Assembly: GCA_016296165.1 (NCBI GenBank)
Contig: JAEDJV010000028.1
Coordinates: forward strand, 1-21,570
DNA length: 21,570 bases
DNA from: Oscillospiraceae bacterium
Lineage (GTDB): Bacteria > Bacillota > Clostridia > Oscillospirales > Ruminococcaceae
Direction of reading: 5' to 3'
A program made the translations under genes and the position numbers. The notes beneath the pieces were generated by a model. It ran no database searches. It saw only the letters and a list, made by a program, of their open reading frames with translations, and was not told the DNA's origin. Shown in pieces: positions 1 to 5,652 of the stretch. Within the stretch, counting starts at the first letter, position 1; each line of letters starts with the position of its first letter.

Positions 1-2
1 GA

Positions 3-233
3 AGAACAGAGCAGAAGAACACTTCTATGAATAATGGCAGCGTTATTAATTCCGGATCCAATAATAATATTCAGAACGGAAATAACAATAATATGAATAC
101 TTACTCCGAAAGGCAGAGTACGATTGATCTGAACAATATGGTTGTGGCTCAGACTTATAATGAGCTGGCGGAAAAGGATAAGCTTGCGGTTCAGATGTAT
201 ATTTTGGAGACTGCTGAGAAGGCGGAGAAGTAA
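3..233 (+). CDS. C-terminal part of an Asn/Gly-rich protein, cut by the window edge
   Basis: The reading frame is open to the first base of the window. The first ATG (27) has no convincing ribosome binding site, so this is probably the tail of a longer protein and not a 68-residue gene. What is visible is an Asn/Gly-rich low-complexity stretch (about 28 residues from the ATG) followed by a charged helical tail with the pattern Y-x-x-L-x-x-K-D-K-L-x-V-x-x-Y-I. This arrangement, a repetitive Asn-Gly linker and then a short helical tail, resembles the C-termini of phage-type XRE regulators in Firmicutes. That is a resemblance from memory and the DNA-binding part, if any, is off-window. The Asn-rich stretch shares a motif with the gene at 1270. 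The next gene begins 18 bases after the stop, suggesting co-transcription. Confidence 0.5.
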   Translation, partial: RTEQKNTSMNNGSVINSGSNNNIQNGNNNNMNTYSERQSTIDLNNMVVAQTYNELAEKDKLAVQMYILETAEKAEK

Positions 234-251
234 GAGAAACGAGGGGTTATT

Positions 252-1211
252 ATGGGGAAGAAAAAATCATCGTGTTTAGGGCAACTGTTTAAGGTTGCGT
301 TGTGGATTTGTTTCTGGCCGATTGGTGTTGTAGTTCTCTTGTATAAGTATTCTAAGAAAGAGAAGAACAAGATGGTTGGTGCAACTCGGAACAACATAGT
401 TGGCACATCAAATCAATCACCAGGTTTCTCTCAACGATTAAGTAATGATACGCTATCCGAATTAAATAACGCATTATCTGAACCGCTGGTCCAATTTCGC
501 ACAACAATTTCTACCTCCCACTCTGAAAATTCTGTTTCAGATGGACATTTCTCATGGATTGACTTTGGGAAACCTGAAGGTGATCCAGAAAGATTTATGA
601 ATTATTCATATTACGAAGTATCTGGAAACAATGAATCCGGGAAATCAACATTTAAAATTGTTTGCGGAACATCAGAAGAAGATGCAATTTACAAGGCAAA
701 AAGAGAAGGTTTAATGCCGCCATACACTACTAAAAAAACTCCTGCTAAGCCAGCTACCGAAAGACAGATAGATTGCCTTAGGAAAAATAACATTTCTTTT
801 CCTGATGAAATAAATAAAGACATTGCTCATGATATATTATCAAGATTCTTTGGCGATGATAGTGAAGAGGGTCCTGAACCGTGGCTTATAGACCTTGCTG
901 TGAGGCTAAACAAATCTTTCACTTCTTATATCGGTCACGACGGATTATTACAGTCAGTATTACTTTATAGCGATACCAGAACATGCGCTGCTCTTTATGC
1001 GTACGGCGTAAATCAAAATATGCGTGGTCTTCCGTTCGGTAACATGTTTTTAGAACTAGATGTGGAGAAGTTTTATAGATTTGCTGATAATGTAATTGCT
1101 AACGAATCACTTGTCAAGTCTCTTCAGGGCAGAAATACATATGATTTTCTTAAACCTAATAAGAACACAAATATCTATAAGGCTGCCCACACATTTCTGA
1201 TTAACAATTAG
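252..1211 (+). CDS. uncharacterised membrane-anchored protein (319 aa)
   Basis: I do not recognise this as a named family. The N-terminus is basic (MGKKK), followed by one hydrophobic segment (about residues 12-31) and a second basic patch (KYSKKEKNK), so the protein is probably anchored by a single helix with the rest in the cytoplasm. Residues 41-100 are Ser/Asn/Thr-rich and look like a linker. Residues 101-155 form a small predicted beta-alpha unit (WIDFG, YYEVSG, EEDAIYKAKREGL). Residues 168-200 (ATERQ-x-x-x-L-x-x-NNI) resemble the short helical T-x-x-Q-x-x-x-L modules attached to many phage and mobile-element proteins. The remainder is alpha-helical and ends in a domain I cannot place. 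The start is well supported by GAGGGG at 241-246, five bases before the ATG. It sits between two Asn-rich genes and may work with them. Confidence 0.7.
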   Translation: MGKKKSSCLGQLFKVALWICFWPIGVVVLLYKYSKKEKNKMVGATRNNIVGTSNQSPGFSQRLSNDTLSELNNALSEPLVQFRTTISTSHSENSVSDGHFSWIDFGKPEGDPERFMNYSYYEVSGNNESGKSTFKIVCGTSEEDAIYKAKREGLMPPYTTKKTPAKPATERQIDCLRKNNISFPDEINKDIAHDILSRFFGDDSEEGPEPWLIDLAVRLNKSFTSYIGHDGLLQSVLLYSDTRTCAALYAYGVNQNMRGLPFGNMFLELDVEKFYRFADNVIANESLVKSLQGRNTYDFLKPNKNTNIYKAAHTFLINN

Positions 1212-1269
1212 GCTTAATGCAAAGTTGTCCACTTGTGTGGATTATAAAATATAAACAAGGGATAGTTTT

Positions 1270-1851
1270 ATGTACGATAAAAACGATAATATAAAGGAGA
1301 TGTATGGGTCTCAAAATAATAAATCTGTTATTGTAAACGGAAATAATGTAAATGTCACAAATAATAATACTACGATTAATAATATATACTACATCACAAA
1401 CATCTCTCCAGAGAATTTAAATGGTAACAGTATTGAAAATCACAGCGATATTCGTATGCCAGAAAAACAGAATAAATCTGTCGCCCCATTCTTTAATCAA
1501 GATACTACTGTGGTGACTTCTCTAATTTCGGTTCTTCTTTGGGTTATACTCGCAAAGTCGCATCCGATTATTTCAATTTTTATTATACCGGCTGTTCAAT
1601 CTATTGCTGGTTATTTTGGTTTCCGTTCTGCCGAAAAATGTATCGGCCGGCTTATTCATAGTTTTCTCTGTTCGGCTATAATGCTTTCGGCCGTACTTAT
1701 TCTAATCAGTAATTTCTTATATAACAATTCTACAATAACATATGAGATGCTGTATGGATGTTTGCTCGTATTGGTCGCAACAAATATGATCTCTTTCTTT
1801 TTAATGTATTTCAATATTGCATTGTTTAATGGAAAGATGAGGTCAGTTTAA
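1270..1851 (+). CDS. uncharacterised Asn-rich, four-helix membrane protein (193 aa)
   Basis: This protein has two clear parts. Residues 1-60 are hydrophilic and strongly Asn-rich, with alternating beta-type residues (SVIVNG, NNVNVT, TTINN). Residues 79-96, 98-118, 128-150 and 161-186 are hydrophobic enough to be four membrane helices. There is no cleavable signal peptide and no catalytic motif that I can see. Translation probably begins at ATG 1270 behind AAGGGA at 1257-1262. The Asn-rich part repeats the pattern S-V-I-x-x-G-x-N-x-x-[IV]-x-N found in the truncated first gene of the window, which suggests a shared self-assembly or pairing element. Plausible roles include a membrane partner or effector of an immunity or signalling cassette, but nothing in the sequence proves a function. 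It could simply be a lineage-specific membrane protein. Confidence 0.65.
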   Translation: MYDKNDNIKEMYGSQNNKSVIVNGNNVNVTNNNTTINNIYYITNISPENLNGNSIENHSDIRMPEKQNKSVAPFFNQDTTVVTSLISVLLWVILAKSHPIISIFIIPAVQSIAGYFGFRSAEKCIGRLIHSFLCSAIMLSAVLILISNFLYNNSTITYEMLYGCLLVLVATNMISFFLMYFNIALFNGKMRSV

Positions 1852-1898
1852 TTTAAAAAATAAAGAGGGGATTTAAAATCGATAATATACCATATGTT

Positions 1899-2729
1899 GT
1901 GGCAATAAATAAATGCTACGCTGAATATGCTGCAACATGTCCGATACATTGTAATTTAAATGACGGAACCATGGCGATAGTGAAATATCCTAATAACTTA
2001 GAAGGAAACTTAATATTATTCAACGAGTTTATTTCGTATAAAATAGCTGAGGTGATAGGATTAAAAGTTCCTTCATTTGGGATTTGCGAACTGGATGGAC
2101 GTGCTGCATTCGGAAACGAATATGCTTCACAAATCAAATCTGATTCTAATGCAGAAATAATCACATCTGACAATTTCGGAATCTGTTTTTACAGCGAATT
2201 TATTCGTAATACTATGCCTTTCAAGCCGTTTTTTATCAGAGATTTATCTAATTTAGAAAATTTTCAATTAATGATCATTTTTGATCATATAATATATAAC
2301 AAAGACAGACATCCAGGCAATATTCTCATTTCACCAGTTGAGAATATTTTTTATGCAATTGATCATAGCCATGTATTCAAAAATCAGTGTATCTGGGACT
2401 CAATTTCTTTTGAACAGGGCATAGCAAGTAATGACTACTGCGATAAGGATATTGTTGAACTAAATTCTGATACATACGAAAGCATATGGCGTACAAAGAA
2501 ATTTGATATTCAGCTCGCTAAAAAACAAGCCGAAGAGATTCAGAATATATTGACACCGAAGTGTATATCTGATATAATAAATCAGTTGCCAAAAGAGTGG
2601 TTTAGCTATATAAGCCTAACCGATTTAAAATCGCTGGAAAAATATCTGAATTACAGGATTTTAAATTTACAAAGTGTTATTGATACTATTTATGAAGCGA
2701 AGGAGGAGTTATTCCATGAAAAAAATTGA
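1899..2729 (+). CDS. HipA-like kinase (HipA_2 type), partner of DUF3037
   Basis: The protein resembles HipA-type Ser/Thr kinases, shorter than classic HipA (about 276 residues against about 440). Visible motifs, numbered from the GTG at 1899, are a likely ATP-binding Lys (AIVKY, K29), the catalytic loop with D136, R137, H138 and N141 (NKDRHPGN), and the metal-binding D155 (AIDHSHVF). All key kinase residues are present, so it is probably active. The substrate is unknown; HipA itself phosphorylates glutamyl-tRNA synthetase, but this subfamily lacks the usual HipB partner. Start: the GTG at 1899 has no ribosome binding site, while GAGGGG at 1865-1870 lies seven bases before an in-frame ATC (1878). 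Starting there adds seven residues (IDNIPYV) that fit the family N-terminus. The 3' end overlaps the DUF3037 gene by 14 bases, a strong sign that the two are translated together and work as a pair. Confidence 0.82.
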   Translation: MAINKCYAEYAATCPIHCNLNDGTMAIVKYPNNLEGNLILFNEFISYKIAEVIGLKVPSFGICELDGRAAFGNEYASQIKSDSNAEIITSDNFGICFYSEFIRNTMPFKPFFIRDLSNLENFQLMIIFDHIIYNKDRHPGNILISPVENIFYAIDHSHVFKNQCIWDSISFEQGIASNDYCDKDIVELNSDTYESIWRTKKFDIQLAKKQAEEIQNILTPKCISDIINQLPKEWFSYISLTDLKSLEKYLNYRILNLQSVIDTIYEAKEELFHEKN

Positions 2730-3504
2730 ATATTCAGTTTTCTCTTATTCCCCTTCATTCGTTACAGGCGAACGAATCAACCTGGGGGTATTGGTTCATT
2801 GCACAGAAGACAACAAAATAGTTTTTGAGCATATTAAGAAAAAGCATTATTCAAGACTTCAGGCTTTCGATGACGAACTGAATCTTGATGTCGTAACCAG
2901 AATACTGGATATGCTCGAATCTGACATCAATGATGTTCAGTTGACTCAAAATATGCCACTTTTTGATAATCAAAAAACATTTAATCTGAAAGAATATGTG
3001 AAGCATTTCGTGAATGAATTTAGCTTTACAGAAGTCGCTTCAGTGTGTTATGAAAACTTTAGTGAAGCTGTGGATGAATTAAAAAAAGTATTCCTAAGAC
3101 TTTACTATTCAAAATCAGAACGACCATCAAGAGCGGTTGAGCAATCTTTTGTCGAAAGAGTAATTAACACTTACAAATGTGACTACTTAACAAAATACAA
3201 TACAAAAGATTCTTTCGGACTGAGTATGAAATATGACTTTTGGGTAAACAAAAAATATGGCATTAAAATATTTAACATTACAGACAGAAACGCACGAATG
3301 ATTGCAAACAATATCAGAGCTTGGGCATGGTACTGTGAACATTCTAACAACGACACAATTATCGTATATAACAAAATGGTTTCTTCGTTAAAAGAAATAG
3401 AAATCGCTGATAAAATAATTGATATATTAAAGTCATCTGCAAAATATGTAGTAAACCTTGAAGCTTTATCTAATTTACTGTCTGAATTAAGTGTTTCCAA
3501 ATAA
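2716..3504 (+). CDS. DUF3037 family protein, partner of HipA-like kinase
   Basis: The N-terminus (IEYSVFSYSPS, then GERINLGVLVHC) matches the DUF3037 family, which is repeatedly found next to short HipA-like kinases. Its biochemical role is unknown to me. The protein is 262 residues, soluble, with no signal peptide or membrane helix. The C-terminal half is charged and helical with a WAWYCEHS segment of unknown meaning. The start at 2716 is chosen because a strong GAAGGAGGAG (2698-2707) lies eight bases upstream; an in-frame ATG at 2674 has no such site. The ribosome binding site and first codons lie inside the kinase gene, so the two are translationally coupled. By analogy with toxin-antitoxin pairs it may neutralise or guide the kinase, but the order (kinase first) and size are unlike HipBA. 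This is inference. Confidence 0.78.
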   Translation: MKKIEYSVFSYSPSFVTGERINLGVLVHCTEDNKIVFEHIKKKHYSRLQAFDDELNLDVVTRILDMLESDINDVQLTQNMPLFDNQKTFNLKEYVKHFVNEFSFTEVASVCYENFSEAVDELKKVFLRLYYSKSERPSRAVEQSFVERVINTYKCDYLTKYNTKDSFGLSMKYDFWVNKKYGIKIFNITDRNARMIANNIRAWAWYCEHSNNDTIIVYNKMVSSLKEIEIADKIIDILKSSAKYVVNLEALSNLLSELSVSK

Positions 3505-3548
3505 TCAGGAATACTTTATTCAATATTTCAACAAAACATTATGTTATA

Positions 3549-3590
3549 AAAGAACAGCCTCTCTCAGCTTAATCAGAGAGGCTGTTCTTT
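3549..3590 (+). terminator. rho-independent terminator after DUF3037 gene
   Basis: A perfect 16-bp inverted repeat (arms 3549-3564 and 3575-3590, loop of ten bases) is followed by an AT-rich, T-containing tail (ATAATTATTTT). It separates the upstream cassette from the HicAB promoter. The flanking A-run and T-run are part of the stem, so it may stop transcription in both directions. Confidence 0.9.
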
Positions 3591-3612
3591 ATAATTATTT
3601 TCCTAAAACTTC

Positions 3613-3641
3613 TTGACAATACGCATAATACGTGTTATAAT
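3613..3641 (+). promoter_or_regulatory. consensus sigma-A promoter of hicAB
   Basis: TTGACA (3613-3618) and TATAAT (3636-3641) are perfect consensus boxes with a 17-bp spacer. The spacer holds two copies of AATACG nine bases apart (3618-3623 and 3627-3632), a possible operator for the HicB antitoxin. A promoter this strong would need repression, which fits an autoregulated toxin-antitoxin operon. The operator role is inferred. Confidence 0.88.
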
Positions 3642-3660
3642 ATATACAGGAGGTGAGGAA

Positions 3661-3840
3661 GTGACAGCGAAAGAAATAATCAAGATCTTAAAAAAAGACG
3701 GATGGGTTGAAAAGAACTGCAAAGGTTCTCACAAACAGTTCGTACATCCTGAAAAACCGGGAAAAGTTACAGTACCTTATCACTCGGGAGATCTTGATAT
3801 AAAAACGGCGAAGTCAATACTTAATCAGGCGGGGCTTTAA
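3661..3840 (+). CDS. hicA: HicA-type mRNA interferase toxin
   Basis: This is a 59-residue protein of the HicA family: small toxins with a double-stranded-RNA-binding fold that cleave mRNA in the cytoplasm until bound by HicB. The family hallmark G-S-H-K-Q-F is present, with the catalytic His at residue 24, as are the N-terminal helix (AKEIIKILKKDGW) and the C-terminal turn leading to AKSILNQAGL. The start is GTG 3661, preceded by AGGAGGTG at 3648-3655. A longer in-frame ATG at 3613 is rejected because it lies in the -35 box of the promoter. The HicB gene follows 63 bases later, a longer gap than usual, with no terminator between. All key residues are intact, so the toxin is probably active. 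Confidence 0.93.
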   Translation: MTAKEIIKILKKDGWVEKNCKGSHKQFVHPEKPGKVTVPYHSGDLDIKTAKSILNQAGL

Positions 3841-3903
3841 GCCCTGCTTGATAGTTCGCTGTCTTTCCTTTTCCTCCTTAATATTATGAAAGTGGTGTTG
3901 TTT

Positions 3904-4308
3904 ATGTTAAAGCTTACTTATCCTGCGTGTTTCTACCCTAATGATAACGGATATACAGTAGTTGTCCCTGATCTTCCTGGATGTGTTACATGCGGCTCAG
4001 ACCTTGCAAATGCTATGGAAATGGCTGTTGATGCTGCATGTGGATGGATTCTTGATGAACTCGAAGATGGAAAGTCAGCACCAAAAGCTTCAGAGATTAA
4101 AGATATCTCAGCTACTGAGTATCCGAATGGATTCACAAGTATGCTGTTTCTTGATATGGATAGCTATTCTGAAAAATATGGTGACAAAGCAATAAGAAAA
4201 AACTGTACACTTCCTGCATGGCTTTGTACAAGAGCAGAAAAAGAAGGCGTGAACTTCTCTCAGGTGCTTCAGGAGGCGCTTATCGAAAAAATGCACGTCT
4301 GCCAATAA
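3904..4308 (+). CDS. hicB: HicB-type antitoxin
   Basis: The antitoxin binds HicA and, through its C-terminal DNA-binding domain, normally represses the operon. The N-terminal partial RNase H-like fold is clear: TYPACF, then GYTVVVPDLPGCVT, then a helix (ANAMEMAVDAACGWILDELE). The C-terminal part (NCTLPAWLCTRAEKEGVNFSQVLQEAL) has the pattern of a ribbon-helix-helix domain, so this is a HicB of the ribbon-helix-helix kind. The 134-residue length is typical. The start at 3904 is chosen because family members begin within a few residues of the TYPA motif; an in-frame ATG at 3886 adds six residues. Neither has a strong ribosome binding site; GTGGTG at 3892-3897 is the best candidate. Weak initiation may be compensated by coupling to hicA. 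It is followed by a hairpin terminator. Confidence 0.92.
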   Translation: MLKLTYPACFYPNDNGYTVVVPDLPGCVTCGSDLANAMEMAVDAACGWILDELEDGKSAPKASEIKDISATEYPNGFTSMLFLDMDSYSEKYGDKAIRKNCTLPAWLCTRAEKEGVNFSQVLQEALIEKMHVCQ

Positions 4309-4318
4309 AAATAAAAAA

Positions 4319-4339
4319 CCTCTCCGGACTACGGAGAGG
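4319..4339 (+). terminator. probable terminator after hicB
   Basis: The arms CCTCTCCG (4319-4326) and CGGAGAGG (4332-4339) form a perfect 8-bp GC-rich stem with a five-base loop, starting ten bases after the hicB stop. The tail (CTTCCCTTTAT) is only moderately T-rich. An A-run before the stem gives a better T-tract on the opposite strand. Confidence 0.65.
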
Positions 4340-4410
4340 CTTCCCTTTATAAATATTGTGGCTATTATAACATCGCTCAACATCCGGTGAAGGAAGCTGA
4401 GTTTAGTTTA

Positions 4411-4457
4411 AGGTGTGCTATTCGCAAACCCTGTGCAATTATTATTATAGCACACCT
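4411..4457. repeat. 11-bp inverted repeat in the integrase leader
   Basis: AGGTGTGCTAT (4411-4421) is repeated exactly in inverted orientation as ATAGCACACCT (4447-4457), with 25 bases between. It lies 34 bases before the integrase start. It has no T-tract, so it does not look like an ordinary terminator. It may be a regulator or accessory-protein binding site, or an RNA hairpin controlling integrase expression. The sequence alone does not decide which. Confidence 0.7.
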
Positions 4458-4490
4458 CTTTCTCAATTGCAATAGAAGGAGGTTGTTTTT

Positions 4491-5492
4491 ATGAAAAATC
4501 CAAACGGCTACGGAAGTATCGCAAAGCTGTCCGGCAACAGACGCCGCCCTTACTGGGTAAGAAAAGCTGTCACAAAGTGGAAAGATAACGGACAGCCGGT
4601 GTATGAGACTATCGGGTATTATGCTACAAGAAAGGAAGCTATGCAAGCTCTTGCTGATTTCAATGAAAATCCTTATGATGTCAGCCAAAACCGCCTGACG
4701 TTTGCGCAGGTGTACGAGAGGTGGAGTGAGAAAAAGTATGAAGAGATATCTGCAAGCGCTGTACGGACATATAAGTCTGCATACAGTTACTGCAATCCGC
4801 TCTACGATCTTAAGATGGTTGAAATCAAAACAGGACAGCTACAGGAAGTGATTGATACTGCTGACGTAGGTGCAACTACAAGATCCCGTATCAAGATCCT
4901 GTTCAACCTGATTTATGACTACTGTATGAAGAATGAGATTGTCAGGAAGGACCTCTCACAGTATCTTACTAAACCGAAAATTGAAACATCCGAAAAGGTA
5001 CCGTTCTCCACAGAAGAGATTGAAATGCTGTGGAATAATATTGAACATCCTTTTGTAAATGACGTGCTCATTCTGATATACTCGGGCTGGAGAGCTTCAG
5101 AGTATGCAGGACTGAGAACTGAAGATATTGACCTTGAGAACAAGACGATGAAAGGCGGTTCAAAGACAGAAGCCGGCAAGGACAGAATAGTTCCCATCCA
5201 TTCACGTATATTGCCACTCGTTCAGAAAAAATATAACCCGGATAATGAATACTTCAGAGACAACGACTATGACAAGTTATACAGAGACTTCAAAGCTTGT
5301 ATGCAGACGCTTGGGTTAAATCACATTCCTCATGAAACGAGACATACATTCATTACTATGCTTGATAATGCAGGAGCAAACAAGACGGCTATTCAGAGGC
5401 TTGCAGGCCATGCTTCCAGAGATGTCACTTCAAAGGTTTATACACACAAGGATATAGAAAAATTAAGAGAGGCAATCGAACTTCTGCCTTGA
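4491..5492 (+). CDS. tyrosine recombinase / integrase
   Basis: This site-specific recombinase of the phage integrase family cuts and joins DNA through a covalent 3'-phosphotyrosine, and would excise or insert the element it ends. The order is an N-terminal arm-binding region (residues 1-60, with GYGSIAKL and YW), a SAM-like core-binding domain (about 70-160), and a catalytic domain (170-333). The full catalytic set is visible: R201 (GWRASE), K225 (SKTEAGK), H281 and R284 (HETRH), H307 (GHAS) and the nucleophile Y317 (KVYTH). Length (333 residues) is a little short for the family but nothing is missing. AAGGAGG at 4477-4483 supports the start. No excisionase gene is visible next to it. It is the last gene of the accessory region and faces the presumed attachment site. 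Confidence 0.95.
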   Translation: MKNPNGYGSIAKLSGNRRRPYWVRKAVTKWKDNGQPVYETIGYYATRKEAMQALADFNENPYDVSQNRLTFAQVYERWSEKKYEEISASAVRTYKSAYSYCNPLYDLKMVEIKTGQLQEVIDTADVGATTRSRIKILFNLIYDYCMKNEIVRKDLSQYLTKPKIETSEKVPFSTEEIEMLWNNIEHPFVNDVLILIYSGWRASEYAGLRTEDIDLENKTMKGGSKTEAGKDRIVPIHSRILPLVQKKYNPDNEYFRDNDYDKLYRDFKACMQTLGLNHIPHETRHTFITMLDNAGANKTAIQRLAGHASRDVTSKVYTHKDIEKLREAIELLP

Positions 5493-5509
5493 TTTTTTAG
5501 ACCTGATTT

Positions 5510-5539
5510 GTCACTAATACGTCACTAATGTGTCACTAA
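5510..5539 (+). repeat. three GTCACTAA repeats at 11-bp period, probable integrase arm sites
   Basis: GTCACTAA occurs at 5510, 5521 and 5532, an exact 11-bp period (about one helical turn, so all copies face the same side). They begin 18 bases after the integrase stop. Arrays of this kind next to tyrosine recombinase genes serve as arm-type binding sites for the integrase N-terminal domain. A TGTGAC at 5554-5559 is a partial inverted copy. The array marks the region of the element end. Confidence 0.72.
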
Positions 5540-5585
5540 CATGGTGTATTTTCGTGTGACGCTGTGTAATTTGCATAAAACAAAA

Positions 5586-5618
5586 AAATCCCCGTAATCG
5601 CTGTAATTACGGGGATTT
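5586..5618 (-). terminator. terminator of the NifU-like/GGGtGRT operon
   Basis: Perfect 13-bp inverted arms (5586-5598 and 5606-5618) enclose a seven-base loop with a CCCC/GGGG core. Read on the - strand, the stem runs into seven T residues (the A-run at 5582-5588), the standard rho-independent form. It lies 34 bases past the end of the GGGtGRT gene and also separates it from the integrase region. Confidence 0.92.
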
Positions 5619-5652
5619 CGTTATTTGCGAGCTATCTAAGAATTATGGAAAA

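Larger units (their letters stand above)
1..5560. mobile_element. right part of a probable integrative element carrying TA and kinase cargo
   Basis: All genes from the window start to the tyrosine recombinase lie on the + strand and are accessory in type: unknown membrane proteins, a HipA-like kinase with DUF3037, HicAB, and an integrase as the last gene. The next genes to the right are on the - strand and are ordinary chromosomal genes. A recombinase at the very end, followed by short repeats at an 11-bp period, is the usual design of an integrative element or prophage remnant. The left end is outside the window, so no att direct repeat can be identified and the right boundary (about 5540-5590) is approximate. 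No phage structural or conjugation genes are present in this part. It could also be a degraded island rather than an intact element. Confidence 0.5.

Noticed and set aside
1223..1234. TTGTCCACTT, similar to a DnaA box, with a 5-bp inverted repeat TCCAC/GTGGA
   Set aside because: It does not match the DnaA consensus at the key positions, it is single, and no origin-type AT-rich region or replication gene is nearby.
3613..3660. Extended hicA starting at ATG 3613
   Set aside because: The extension runs through the -35 and -10 boxes and the ribosome binding site; GTG 3661 is the plausible start.
5500..5652. tRNA gene 3' end as integration target
   Set aside because: No acceptor stem, T-loop or CCA-like end is visible near the integrase; the flanking chromosomal gene is protein-coding.
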